A stretch of 64,000 nt of DNA. Origin: Acetatifactor sp. (GTDB lineage Bacteria > Bacillota > Clostridia > Lachnospirales > Lachnospiraceae). The notes under the pieces are model-generated. The model searched no databases and was not told where the DNA came from. It saw only the letters and a program-made list of their open reading frames with translations. How positions within the stretch are numbered: the first letter of the stretch is position 1; every line of letters begins with the position of its first letter. The stretch lies in contig JAILHH010000025.1 in NCBI GenBank assembly GCA_024695935.1, positions 1-64,000 on the forward strand. The letters are read 5' to 3'. The position numbers and the translations under genes were made by a program. Positions 16,183 to 25,784 of this stretch are shown one piece after another.

Positions 16183-17148
16183 TTAATTATAATGCATCAT
16201 CTTTTTTATAACACTTTTTCCTCTCGCTATAATCCAAGTTTTTTCTGCAAACCAATATGATATACTAAAATCCTCTTTCCCTTTCTTCATCAAATAGTTC
16301 TTTATAACTTTATCATTTTCCTGGCCTGCTGTGTCCATCGTTACATAATATTTTTCACGAATACACTTCATAAAGTATTTTTCATTGATACTATTCTTAT
16401 GATCTATAAGTGTCTCAAATTCAGCTTCCAACATTTTCACCTTCTTATAGCTATCAGCAGAATGACTCAGTGATTCTTTCAAATAACGGTAACATACCTG
16501 CGGAGAGTCCAAATAATATGGGAAAGTCCCGCTTTCTGCAACACGGAATGCAAAGTCGTAATCTTCAATATAACTATTTTCGTTATATGGACCCACAACT
16601 TTCAACAAATCTTTTCGGAAAAAAAATGTTGGCGAGCAACAATTATATTCTTTAAATAAGTACTGTAGCCATTCTGCATCAAACTTTGGTTTTTTTCTGT
16701 AGAATTTGGGTAACTTCTCATAGTTTATATTTTTAAAATGATCGTCTTCATTAACATAAAACGCATCAGAAACAACCAGGCTGGCAATTGGATTCTCTGC
16801 CATATATTCTACATACTTCGAAATAGCACCCTCAACCAAAAAATCATCTGATGCTATCACTTTAATGTATTCTCCCTCGGATAATTGCACAAGTTTATTC
16901 AATGTTTTTGTAATTCCTAAATTTTTCTCATTTCTAATCAAAACAAATCTATAACACCATTGTTTCAGCTTGGCACTATATTTTTCTATTTCCTTAAATG
17001 ATCCATCTTGAGAACAGTCATCACACATTAGCAACTCAATCTTTGGATAGTCTTGGTACAAAATACTTTCTATCAAATCCCCCACAAATTTCTTATGATT
17101 ATACACGGGCACAAGAATACTAACCAACCCTCGATTCTCCATAATCAC
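16183..17148 (-). CDS. GT2 family glycosyltransferase
   Basis: The protein has 321 residues. GLVSILVPVYNHKKFVGDLI opens the GT-A fold, followed by LLMCDDCSQDGSF, and VIASDDFLVEGAI is the DxD-type motif. FFFRKDLLKVVGPYNENSY and EDYDFAFRVAESG form the acceptor side. It is a cytoplasmic, inverting, WcaA/SpsA-like enzyme. Its start overlaps the stop of the formyltransferase gene (four bases), so it is tightly coupled to dTDP-sugar modification. Donor and acceptor unknown. Confidence 0.88.
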   Translation of the reverse strand: MIMENRGLVSILVPVYNHKKFVGDLIESILYQDYPKIELLMCDDCSQDGSFKEIEKYSAKLKQWCYRFVLIRNEKNLGITKTLNKLVQLSEGEYIKVIASDDFLVEGAISKYVEYMAENPIASLVVSDAFYVNEDDHFKNINYEKLPKFYRKKPKFDAEWLQYLFKEYNCCSPTFFFRKDLLKVVGPYNENSYIEDYDFAFRVAESGTFPYYLDSPQVCYRYLKESLSHSADSYKKVKMLEAEFETLIDHKNSINEKYFMKCIREKYYVTMDTAGQENDKVIKNYLMKKGKEDFSISYWFAEKTWIIARGKSVIKKMMHYN

Positions 17149-18347
17149 GCCTCCACCTTTTCAAAACATAATTCACCTATCCTATCAATTCCAGCTTCCA
17201 TACAATAGTCATATAGTGATTTTTCTCGATAATCCTTTTTATATGGATCAAGTCCGTATTTAATCAAAAAATCAAAAATTGTTGCATCTCCTGTATTCAT
17301 ATAACAATCTTTAGCATACATCAACAAATTAGTTCCATTATTATTTAATACATTTATATCCGAACCATTTTTTACCAAATAATTTACCATTTCAAAGTTG
17401 TTATTATATACTGCCACCGTTAATGGCGTCCACCCTTTTTTATTCTGCTCATTCACAATACTTTTTGATTTGCACAATAGTTTAGCAGTATCATTATCTC
17501 TCACACATATAGAGAATAGCAATTCATCTAAAACATCCTTATACAAAACAACGTTATAATCTATCGTCGCAATTTTCGTATAGACTTTGTTATCTTCAAT
17601 TATATAACCCGGTTTTTGAGTCGAAACATCTTCTGTTATAAATGCATCAAAATAACGTTCATCTCTCCATTGTAGCAATTGATATGGTCTAAACGCATAA
17701 CCTTTAACTTGCTGTTTTATCTGAAACGCTGTTCTCTTTACATCCAAAGCAATACCTGAATAATCTATGTCTCTAGATCCATAGTATGTTGAACCATTTC
17801 CAGATTGTGGGTAACAATTATACTTTCCCGAAATCAAATCCTTCAGATTATCTATAACTAAAGAAGTTCCTGCCGCAATCATTTTTTTATATAATTTCAA
17901 TGAATTATCATCTTCGTCAATGCTTATTTGCCTTTGTTCAATTATTTCCCCTGTATCTATCCCATCTCTTATCACATGCAGTGTAACACCCGAATATGTA
18001 TCCCCATTCAGTATTGGCCATACACTTGTTCCGCATCCTTTATATTTCGGCAGCATGGAGAAATGTATATTAAATAACTGTGTTGTTAAAAAATCTGATG
18101 TTTTAACTATCATATCAAACTCTGTTGATATAAAAACCAAATCTTTTATCGCATATACTTGTTCAATCGAAAGTATTTCTATGTTCCACTTACCAGCGAA
18201 CCATTTTAAAGATTTTTGCCAAGAATTCTCTCCTATATCACTTTTGTTTAAAACACAAACCAAGCGATAATCCCTAAAATTTTCTCGACAAAACGATAAG
18301 ATATCAACAGCTATATCATTTTTACCTGCTATACAAATGGTTTTCAT
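17145..18347 (-). CDS. qdtF: Sugar N-formyltransferase with C-terminal ankyrin repeats (QdtF-like)
   Basis: The protein has 400 residues. Residues 1 to about 200 form a formyltetrahydrofolate-dependent transferase. NIHFSMLPKYKGCG gives catalytic N93 and H95, and DGIDTGE gives D131. Residues about 270-390 hold ankyrin repeats (KKGWTPLTVAVYNNNFEMVN, NGSDINVLNNNGTNLLMYA). The same architecture is known in QdtF of Providencia, where the ankyrin part binds dTDP-Qui3N as an effector. Here it sits upstream of FdtA/FdtB-like genes. I therefore predict formation of a dTDP-3-formamido-3,6-dideoxyhexose. Bases 18348-18564 upstream hold only a short coding-like scrap (AEIYETVGIKLSTASY). Confidence 0.85.
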   Translation of the reverse strand: MKTICIAGKNDIAVDILSFCRENFRDYRLVCVLNKSDIGENSWQKSLKWFAGKWNIEILSIEQVYAIKDLVFISTEFDMIVKTSDFLTTQLFNIHFSMLPKYKGCGTSVWPILNGDTYSGVTLHVIRDGIDTGEIIEQRQISIDEDDNSLKLYKKMIAAGTSLVIDNLKDLISGKYNCYPQSGNGSTYYGSRDIDYSGIALDVKRTAFQIKQQVKGYAFRPYQLLQWRDERYFDAFITEDVSTQKPGYIIEDNKVYTKIATIDYNVVLYKDVLDELLFSICVRDNDTAKLLCKSKSIVNEQNKKGWTPLTVAVYNNNFEMVNYLVKNGSDINVLNNNGTNLLMYAKDCYMNTGDATIFDFLIKYGLDPYKKDYREKSLYDYCMEAGIDRIGELCFEKVEA

Positions 18348-18564
18348 AAATCCGCATATAATCCAACAATTATTAATGATATTGGATTTGTTCCTTTCTT
18401 CTTGCGTCTATTTAACAGTAACTTCACTAAATAATCATTATTACTTTTTCTTTAATCTTTAAGTGATTTCTGACTATAATCATTTTTTATATCTGGATTT
18501 TCGAATTAATATGACGCGGTTGATAACTTGATTCCGACTGTCTCATAAATCTCAGCCTGCTTAT

Positions 18565-18846
18565 TTATCTTACTCCAATCAAAAGATTAATTGTTCTATT
18601 GTTATTCGTGATTTTGTGGATAAACCATACAACTATTTGAACTAATAGAATTACAATTAATGGTCGAACAAAATTAAGCAGTGCAAATACTTCCGAACGA
18701 TTCAACACATTGGCCACAACACCTGCTATTGGCATATGAAGCAGATAAATGCAAAATGAATCTTTGCCACCTTTTATGCACCACGACATAATTCTAGGCA
18801 TACGTACTCTTACTTTCGATTCTTTTTTTATTATCTTGCAACGCAT
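18565..18846 (-). pseudogene. Truncated acyltransferase-3 gene, C-terminal fragment
   Basis: The 93-codon frame contains WCIKGGKDSFCIYLLHMPIA and two hydrophobic segments, which is the end of an acyltransferase-3 protein (usual length 330-380). An in-frame stop lies four codons upstream of the first ATG, so the catalytic N-terminal half with the essential His is gone. There is no clear ribosome site. It is a relic of a second O-acyltransferase in the cluster. Confidence 0.7.
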
Positions 18847-18878
18847 TGCAAATCTTCATTCGCATTTTCTTCAGCATG

Positions 18879-20111
18879 TTACTTTTCACACATTACATTT
18901 TTATTTACGTTTCCAAGCCTTAAATGCAGTTTGGCACCGAAATAGTTCCAGCCGTAAAACATGAAAATATATACAAATGGCGAATAGGTCATTATTTCAC
19001 CGCTTAACAGTAACAACATTAGTATTCCAAATGCAATACAAAACATCCAATTTAGATGAAACTGCTTTGGAAACCCAACCAAGCCTACCAAAAATGTAAT
19101 GCCAAAAAGAATACCAAAACTAGCAAATAAATATGTAGTCATATTCGTCCAACTGAAACCAGAATAGCTGTACTTTTCATACAAAGCATTATAAAAATAG
19201 AATCTCTCTTGAGAATGAACAGCTCCTACTCCCCAAAGCGGATTCTCCTGCCATATTTTGAAGCCATATACAATTGATTTTAGTCTGGACAATACCGAAT
19301 CTGCTGAAGGGCCATAAATATCAAATCTCATTCTCAATCTTGGAGAAGCAACAAATGTTGCAATTACAGCCCCTATAAATAAAACTGCATACTTTCTATA
19401 TTGTTTTTTGTACAGCAAATAGATTAAATACATGAATCCCACAGACACCCAGCCGGTCATAGAACGAGTCGTTAATAACGTCAGGTTCAATATAGTGAAC
19501 CAAAATCTATTAATCTTTTTGCAACAAAACAGCATATAAAACAATGCAATACCTATATATATTGCAAATATAGCAGGTTCGGCATATATTCCATAATTTC
19601 GGATATTCTCTCTTTCCAAATTTGCGGAAAAATTAATCAACAAAAAAACAACTCTTCTATCACCTGTAGTCACATTGGGAAATGTTCTAACCCACGCTGG
19701 GAAACAAAATGCTATAAACGTGCATATCAATGACCACATAGATATTATATTAACCATCTTACTTAATACGTTCAAAAACTCCCTTGGAGTAAAACATATT
19801 GTTGTCAGAATAGCCACTAATAGCTGCATCCATAGCGTATATCCATGATAATCTGAATTTACAATCATGGTTATCAATATATTCATTGCCAAGATAGTAT
19901 ACACAATTATTTGTATATAGTTATCCCTTAATGACTCAAATGACTTTTTCGCCATAATCACGCACAAAACAATCCATGCCCCAAACAATGGTTTTAGGTT
20001 GTGCCACAATAGGATAACATCCGAACTAGACAGTAATATTGCTACAATTATCACCGTTCTGATATTAGATTTATCCTTTAATTCTTTGATTTTCTTAATT
20101 AACTCTTGCAT
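18879..20111 (-). CDS. Wzy-like O-antigen polymerase (membrane)
   Basis: The protein has 410 residues and about ten to eleven membrane segments. A large extracytoplasmic loop is suggested around RTFPNVTTGDRRVVFLLINF and YGIYAEPAIFAIYIG, and a short one around WQENPLWGVGAVHSQERFYF. The last is the G-x-G-x-x-H-type segment of O-antigen polymerases and ligases. It would join repeat units on the outer membrane face. It overlaps the GT4 gene upstream by 13 bases. Wzy proteins share little sequence, so topology and context carry the call. Confidence 0.75.
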   Translation of the reverse strand: MQELIKKIKELKDKSNIRTVIIVAILLSSSDVILLWHNLKPLFGAWIVLCVIMAKKSFESLRDNYIQIIVYTILAMNILITMIVNSDYHGYTLWMQLLVAILTTICFTPREFLNVLSKMVNIISMWSLICTFIAFCFPAWVRTFPNVTTGDRRVVFLLINFSANLERENIRNYGIYAEPAIFAIYIGIALFYMLFCCKKINRFWFTILNLTLLTTRSMTGWVSVGFMYLIYLLYKKQYRKYAVLFIGAVIATFVASPRLRMRFDIYGPSADSVLSRLKSIVYGFKIWQENPLWGVGAVHSQERFYFYNALYEKYSYSGFSWTNMTTYLFASFGILFGITFLVGLVGFPKQFHLNWMFCIAFGILMLLLLSGEIMTYSPFVYIFMFYGWNYFGAKLHLRLGNVNKNVMCEK

Positions 20112-21193
20112 ATCACCTCTTCAAAGAAATCTATCAACCGCTGCTTGCATGAAGTTATTGAATGCTTTCTCATATATAATTCGTAATTCTTTCTGCCCAT
20201 AATATTATCTACATTTTCTTTCTTGACCATCTTTATTTTATCTAATAAGTCCTCAGCATTGCCCGGCTCAAATATGTACCCGGTACTGCCATTAATAATG
20301 CTTTCCTGGGTTTGCGGGAAATTCGATACTATAACCGGTAAACGAAACGCTCCTGCTTCAAAAACCGGTCTGGCTTGATGCCCCACAAGCGCGGGGAATA
20401 TTAACAGATTAGATACACTCAGCACATCCCCCACATCACGGACATTGCCAACATACATAACATTCTCTCCGAATACATATTCATCCGGCGCAACGTGCCC
20501 TGCGACAACAAAAAACAAATCTTGATCCTCTGCTAATTTCAGTAATTCCCTAACTGTGGGATAACCTTTAATATACTCATTCCCACCCAAATATGCAATA
20601 ACGTACTTATCCTCGGGAATCTTATATATATTTGTGTATACACCATCAAATTCTACTACATCATGAATTACCGACTGCTTTGAAACTTTCAAATTTACAT
20701 CTGATTTGTCAAATTCTGAAATAAATAAAATACCATCGCAGTAGCTTTCCAAAAGATGTTTTGACAGCAAAAAACCTATATTATTAATTCTTGTCTCCCT
20801 TATATAGCAAACATTTTTTATTCCCCTTTCATAAAAAAACTTTGACATCCATGAAAGGGTAATTGAATTTAACATGACCAGATCGTAGTTATTCTCCGCA
20901 ATAATCTTTTCTAAAATCTGTTTGCTTTGACTTATCCGAAATATATTCCTCCAAAATGTCCTGCTATACCATTTTGGTCCTCCATTGTAGGCGCTTATCA
21001 TAGCTATTTCATGATTAAACGCAACTACATCAACGCCTTCCTCTTTACCAAGTTCTATTCCAACTTCTGAATCAATATGTGGCAAGCAAACCGTAACCTT
21101 ATATTTGTTTTTCAGCATTCTGCAACAATATATCAAGCTGATTCCTGCTCCACCCCATCCATCACAATGATGTATAATCAGTATATTCCTCAT
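20099..21193 (-). CDS. GT4 family glycosyltransferase
   Basis: The 364-residue GT-B enzyme begins NILIIHHCDGWGGAGISLIY, an N-terminal acceptor domain with a glycine-rich loop. The donor-side motif is FPALVGHQARPVFEAGAFRL, with the EAGA glutamate in the usual E-x7-E position, then VIVSNFPQTQESI. It is a retaining enzyme using a nucleotide sugar. Its start overlaps the next gene's stop by four bases, so it is part of a coupled run of transferases. Confidence 0.87.
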   Translation of the reverse strand: MRNILIIHHCDGWGGAGISLIYCCRMLKNKYKVTVCLPHIDSEVGIELGKEEGVDVVAFNHEIAMISAYNGGPKWYSRTFWRNIFRISQSKQILEKIIAENNYDLVMLNSITLSWMSKFFYERGIKNVCYIRETRINNIGFLLSKHLLESYCDGILFISEFDKSDVNLKVSKQSVIHDVVEFDGVYTNIYKIPEDKYVIAYLGGNEYIKGYPTVRELLKLAEDQDLFFVVAGHVAPDEYVFGENVMYVGNVRDVGDVLSVSNLLIFPALVGHQARPVFEAGAFRLPVIVSNFPQTQESIINGSTGYIFEPGNAEDLLDKIKMVKKENVDNIMGRKNYELYMRKHSITSCKQRLIDFFEEVICKS

Positions 21194-22380
21194 TCGTCAA
21201 AAAAACCCTCAATCATACTCAAAACTCTTTTTGCCTGTATTACATTATTTTTTTCTTCAAGAACATACTCGCGAGCCTTTTTTCCCATAGCATTTCTTTC
21301 CTCTTCCGGAATTCCTGCTATTTTTTGTAATACAGTCTTAATGCCATCAGCAGTTTCATCTTCAATCAAGTAAACATGATTCTTATATTCGTCCGGCATT
21401 CCCGGTAAATTTGTTGTTAATACAGGCGTTCCTGTCACCATATATTCCATGTTCTTCGATGGGAAAGAATATTTTACAAATTCTTCCTTAGTTGGTCTTG
21501 GATTTATTAGCAAAGAGGCGCCATATTCCGAATCGACAACCTCTTCGTTCTTTTTTTCGCCTTTATAGCTTATAAGCATACTACTATCACTTATCCGCTC
21601 TACATCTTTTGCATAATCACCATTCCCATATATCTCCAATTCAGAGTCAGGTATTCCTGCGGCGAGAAATCCCTTCACTAATTCATCAAGTCCATATTCT
21701 TTAGAAACAGCTCCTGCATAAATACATTTAAATCCGTTTTTTATTGTCTCCCGACTATCTCTGCTTTTTTCCCTTATATCTACATGTCCTTCCATGATTA
21801 CAGATGGTTTATGTGTCGGATTAGCTTTTTCATCCATCGCACCGGTCATAAAGGTATACCCCGACGCACGTTTCATTAAATACTCAGATATGTAATAACT
21901 AAGATGATATTTTGCGCCCTTAAACATCTCTGGCAAGTCTGTCACTACCGCAACTTTCGCTTTTGCCCTACTTCCGGCTGCAAGCATAGCTCCTAAGGAA
22001 ACACTTCTGGACAGCACATCAAAAACTATGACCACATTTTCATTTTCTTTAAGAATCTTGCGAACCTTAAAAAAAGCCCCGACAATCATCATAAAATGCT
22101 TTATGACCGGATTTTTAAGAAACGACACATATCTGTACTCTATACCATTTTCAAGTTCATCCTGGTTTTTACAATATTTCTCCGTCACCTCATCCGTCAT
22201 TGGGATATTGCAGACTGCATAAACTTTTGATACATTGCACCAAAATCCTTCTGCGAGCAATCTATGATACTTTACTGACTGTTGCGCAGGCTTTCTCTTT
22301 TTACAGCCATAATAATCATTATATTTTTTGTGGGAACAAATGCTGGCCACATAACAAATTGTTATTTCTTCACCTCTCAT
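21190..22380 (-). CDS. GT4 family glycosyltransferase
   Basis: The 396-residue GT-B protein has ICYVASICSHKKYNDYYGCK at the N-terminus and FKCIYAGAVSKEYGLDELVK as the start of the donor domain. LLINPRPTKEEFVKYSFPSK and NMEYMVTGTPVLTTNLPGMP form the sugar-nucleotide site. The KYSFPSKNMEYM variant replaces the classical EPFG...E loop, a form seen in capsule transferases. It overlaps both neighbours by four bases. Specificity unknown. Confidence 0.85.
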   Translation of the reverse strand: MRGEEITICYVASICSHKKYNDYYGCKKRKPAQQSVKYHRLLAEGFWCNVSKVYAVCNIPMTDEVTEKYCKNQDELENGIEYRYVSFLKNPVIKHFMMIVGAFFKVRKILKENENVVIVFDVLSRSVSLGAMLAAGSRAKAKVAVVTDLPEMFKGAKYHLSYYISEYLMKRASGYTFMTGAMDEKANPTHKPSVIMEGHVDIREKSRDSRETIKNGFKCIYAGAVSKEYGLDELVKGFLAAGIPDSELEIYGNGDYAKDVERISDSSMLISYKGEKKNEEVVDSEYGASLLINPRPTKEEFVKYSFPSKNMEYMVTGTPVLTTNLPGMPDEYKNHVYLIEDETADGIKTVLQKIAGIPEEERNAMGKKAREYVLEEKNNVIQAKRVLSMIEGFFDE

Positions 22381-23453
22381 AATCCTCTAAACCTTGTATA
22401 TAATCCTTTGAAAGTTTTTCTCATTATAAACAGCAACTCATATATCATAGAAATCATCCATGCCGGTAAAAATAGAACCTTAGCAAGTATATTCGCGGCA
22501 AATCCATTATTCATACCTTTTCTTATAAAGACAGCTTTCCTTACATCTTCATCATGTTTTATCTCATAGATTATTGCTACTTTCTCCTTAAAAGAAACAT
22601 GCGCTCCGGTTCTGTAATTGTTTAAGATACAATCTGATTTTCCATCTAGGTATTCCTTTGCCAAATACTTGTCCACGTGTTCACCGCACATTTGATAACT
22701 ATCGATTATCTTCCGTATTGCATTTGACCTGCGATTTGATAATTCAAGCATTCCTTTCTTATATCTTGTCAAAATGGAATCCTGACCATCCTTTACATAA
22801 TGGTATAGCGGCTTTTTTAAAACTCCGACTTGAGGTTTTTTACTAAAGACTTTTGAGTTAAACAAAATATCCTCTATAGGTTCTGTTTTCTCATCAAACC
22901 ACATATCTTGCACAAAATCCATTTTATATAATTTATTCCAAGCTAAATTTATCAATCCTGTCTCAAGCAGATTAAATATAATTTCTTCCTGTGTATAATT
23001 ATCCGGCATCATTTCTTCGTTCGTTGAAATAATCCGCGTGGTTTTGCTATTCTCATAATCCACAAAATATCCAAACACTACTAAATCCAACTTTTGACAT
23101 TCGATTGTTCTAACCAGTTCTTCTATTGCGTTCCGCTCTAGCCAGTCATCCGAATCAACAAATAATATATACTTTCCCTTCGAGATCCTTTTCCCTGCAT
23201 TTCTTGCAGACGATAATCCACCATTGGTTTTATCAATAACAATAACTCTACTATCCGTTTTCTCTATTTCATGGCTTATAGCTGCGCTACTGTCCAAAGA
23301 ACCATCATTAACAATGATTATCTGTAGATTTCTGTAACTTTGATTTATTACACTTTCAACACATCTCTCAACATATTTTTCAACGTTATAAACCGGGATA
23401 ACAACGGAGACTATTTCAGTATTATCCATTTGGATTTTATTCTCTTTTTGCAA
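22377..23453 (-). CDS. GT2 family glycosyltransferase
   Basis: The 358-residue protein has VSVVIPVYNVEKYVERCVES, then IIVNDGSLDSSAA and FVDSDDWLERNAI (DxD) of the GT-A fold, followed by EPIEDILFNSKVF. The best-supported start is the TTG at 23453, with AAGGAAG six bases upstream; the internal ATG at 23429 has no clear site. The C-terminal 90 residues are amphipathic and may touch the membrane. Donor unknown; the wording resembles capsular galactosyl or glucosyl transferases. Confidence 0.87.
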   Translation of the reverse strand: MQKENKIQMDNTEIVSVVIPVYNVEKYVERCVESVINQSYRNLQIIIVNDGSLDSSAAISHEIEKTDSRVIVIDKTNGGLSSARNAGKRISKGKYILFVDSDDWLERNAIEELVRTIECQKLDLVVFGYFVDYENSKTTRIISTNEEMMPDNYTQEEIIFNLLETGLINLAWNKLYKMDFVQDMWFDEKTEPIEDILFNSKVFSKKPQVGVLKKPLYHYVKDGQDSILTRYKKGMLELSNRRSNAIRKIIDSYQMCGEHVDKYLAKEYLDGKSDCILNNYRTGAHVSFKEKVAIIYEIKHDEDVRKAVFIRKGMNNGFAANILAKVLFLPAWMISMIYELLFIMRKTFKGLYTRFRGL

Positions 23454-23466
23454 ATTATTCTTCCTT

Positions 23467-24579
23467 CTATTTGTCTATTAATTTACTAAAAATGTTACGA
23501 TGATCTTGAACCATTCTTTCTATCGTTGCATATTTCATTGATTCAAGTGCGTTTTCTTGCATCATATGATAAATATCAATAGGCTTATTTAGTATGGAAA
23601 TAATAGCTTCTAATATAGAGTTGCTATTGCTTTGTACAACCATTCCGTTATAATCATTCTTTATTAGTTCTAACCCCGCATTGCACATCGACGTTGTAAT
23701 CACAGGAACTCCATATCCCATCGCTTCATTTACTACCAACCCCCAAATATCTTCCCTGGTTGGTAGAACAAAAACGTCTGCAGCCAAAAAAAACTCTTTA
23801 AGTTCCTCAGGTTTCATGAATGGATATATATGAACATTTGTTGGCAATTTGCCCACCATTTCTTTCACATCAGCAGAAAACTCATTTCCACCAACCATAA
23901 TGACGCCAATGTCATTATCCAGTTTGCGTGCAACATCTACTAAGATATCACATCCCTTTCTGTATATAAACTGCCCTATATATAATACTGTCCTTTTTTC
24001 TTTTATACCCAGTTTTTCACGATAATATCTTTTTTCATCCAAACTGATTGGAGTTGATAAAATATCTTTTTCATGAATGGAACTAAAACTATATCTATAA
24101 ATCGAATCCTCTTTCGCTCCGTATTTAAGATAATACTCATCGTGATTGTTGCAGGTGCTTAAGCATGCAAGTGCTTTGGAAATTACCGTTTTTTTCAGCC
24201 AAAACTTGATCAGATTTTCTCGCCCCTCTTTAACAAAAGCCCCATCCCCTTCTACTACATATTTGACCTTAAACATCTTCATGAGCATAACCATTATTAT
24301 TCCTGTTACAGAAGTTGCATTTCCAACTATAACTAAATCAATATCTTTGTCAAATACGTATTTTAGTGGGGTAATAGAAATAATGGAATCCGCTCCATAT
24401 GAAATTCCTTTGCAGTAAACCTCTTTAAAACGCTTTGGGGAATTATTCTGCCATTTATCATCCCTGTCTAAAGCCTTTTTCCTCTCGAAAATAACAGTAA
24501 CTTCCAAATCCCGGCTTAGCAAGTTCCAAAAATCAACTCTATATGGGGATGGCAAGTTCGTTGTATATAGTATTTTCAA
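23467..24579 (-). CDS. GT4 family glycosyltransferase
   Basis: The 370-residue GT-B enzyme has a donor domain with VLYIGQFIYRKGCDILVDVA, then VFVLPTREDIWGLVVNEAMG (E-x7-E motif) and VPVITTSMCNAGLELI. Start choice: TTG at 24579 has GGAG seven bases upstream and forms TTGA with the stop of the preceding gene, giving MKILYTTNLPSPYR, the usual start for the family. A TTG at 24594 would add five residues but has no ribosome site. Confidence 0.86.
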   Translation of the reverse strand: MKILYTTNLPSPYRVDFWNLLSRDLEVTVIFERKKALDRDDKWQNNSPKRFKEVYCKGISYGADSIISITPLKYVFDKDIDLVIVGNATSVTGIIMVMLMKMFKVKYVVEGDGAFVKEGRENLIKFWLKKTVISKALACLSTCNNHDEYYLKYGAKEDSIYRYSFSSIHEKDILSTPISLDEKRYYREKLGIKEKRTVLYIGQFIYRKGCDILVDVARKLDNDIGVIMVGGNEFSADVKEMVGKLPTNVHIYPFMKPEELKEFFLAADVFVLPTREDIWGLVVNEAMGYGVPVITTSMCNAGLELIKNDYNGMVVQSNSNSILEAIISILNKPIDIYHMMQENALESMKYATIERMVQDHRNIFSKLIDK

Positions 24580-25784
24580 TTCTCTTCTCCGCAAATAACT
24601 GTGTTATTATACAATGTGATGTAATGGTCCGCCATTTTGCTTCTGTCTAAACTATCCAATGACTTCATATTCCTATCAACAAGCTTCTTTTTTATTACTA
24701 TTTCTTCAATACATTCTTTTATACCGCATATATCACCACGGTTCACAACCTTTCCATCACCTGTCTTAATCATTTCGGCATTTCCTCCGGTATTATAGAC
24801 AACCACAGGAGTTCCACAGGCTATTGCCTCATTATTTACTGTGGGGAAAGTATCTTCATATGTCATATTAACAAATACGTCTGCTGCTGAATACAACTCA
24901 GCTAGATTTTCGGCGGATTCTGTCCTTTCTATGCCTATAATTCCTTCCGGTAAATTCTTTCTTTGTTCCTTTGTAACTCCAACCAACAGAATGCAATAAT
25001 CGGTTCCTAACAGCTCTCTCAAGCGAAAAAAATCATAAAAACCTTTAGTCTCCGTCCAAACAGACGCCACTCCAAGTACCAGATATTTAGGGTTACCCAA
25101 TCTCCCCCGAACATTACTTTCCCTGAAATGAAAAATGTCTAAATCAATTCCATTATTAATCACTTCAATAGGATAACTTCTCAGAAAAGATTTTCTTACT
25201 TCGTTTCTTAACCACATTGATGGGGTAACTAAAGTCAATCCGTTTATCCCTAATAACGACTCTTTTTTTTGTAAATAATTTTTCTTTGATCTATCAAATA
25301 AATACGCCGCAGGATACGTTTTTTTTCGTAAACACCCATAACATTCGCATTCCCACTTGTCACAATTTATATACTCATAATGCGCACAATGCCCAGTAAA
25401 AGCCCAGCAATCATGTAACGTCCATACAACAGGCTTTCCATATGATTTGAGAAAATCAAATAGCGTTTTGTAATTCACATAATAACCATGAATATTATGC
25501 AAATGAATAACATCAGGAGCATAATCAATAATGTCATTTATCAACCTTTGGGTTGCCTTATTCGAATGAAGTCCATGCCTGTCAAATAATCGCGTCATTA
25601 TCACATGATTCAACACTTCGAGCGTCGAATCTATTTTAATCGAATCCACATCGTCAGGTGCTTTCCCTCTTCCGTATGCTATTCTGCAATTATGCCCTCT
25701 CCGACATAATTCCCGTGATATGTCCACTGCGATTCTTCCTGTACTTCCACTTCCGCATACCACATTAACTTGATAGACATTCAT
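24576..25784 (-). CDS. GT4 family glycosyltransferase (WcaL/colanic-type)
   Basis: The 402-residue GT-B protein starts NVYQVNVVCGSGSTGRIAVD, with the Gly-rich N-terminal loop of WcaL-like enzymes. It includes HLHNIHGYYVNYKTLFDFL and WTLHDCWAFTGHCAHYEYI, then a Cys cluster (CDKWECECYGC) that may bind metal, as in related proteins. The donor site is VFVNMTYEDTFPTVNNEAIA. It overlaps the WbuB-like gene by 20 bases. Likely adds a sugar to the lipid-linked oligosaccharide in the cytoplasm. Confidence 0.86.
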   Translation of the reverse strand: MNVYQVNVVCGSGSTGRIAVDISRELCRRGHNCRIAYGRGKAPDDVDSIKIDSTLEVLNHVIMTRLFDRHGLHSNKATQRLINDIIDYAPDVIHLHNIHGYYVNYKTLFDFLKSYGKPVVWTLHDCWAFTGHCAHYEYINCDKWECECYGCLRKKTYPAAYLFDRSKKNYLQKKESLLGINGLTLVTPSMWLRNEVRKSFLRSYPIEVINNGIDLDIFHFRESNVRGRLGNPKYLVLGVASVWTETKGFYDFFRLRELLGTDYCILLVGVTKEQRKNLPEGIIGIERTESAENLAELYSAADVFVNMTYEDTFPTVNNEAIACGTPVVVYNTGGNAEMIKTGDGKVVNRGDICGIKECIEEIVIKKKLVDRNMKSLDSLDRSKMADHYITLYNNTVICGEEN

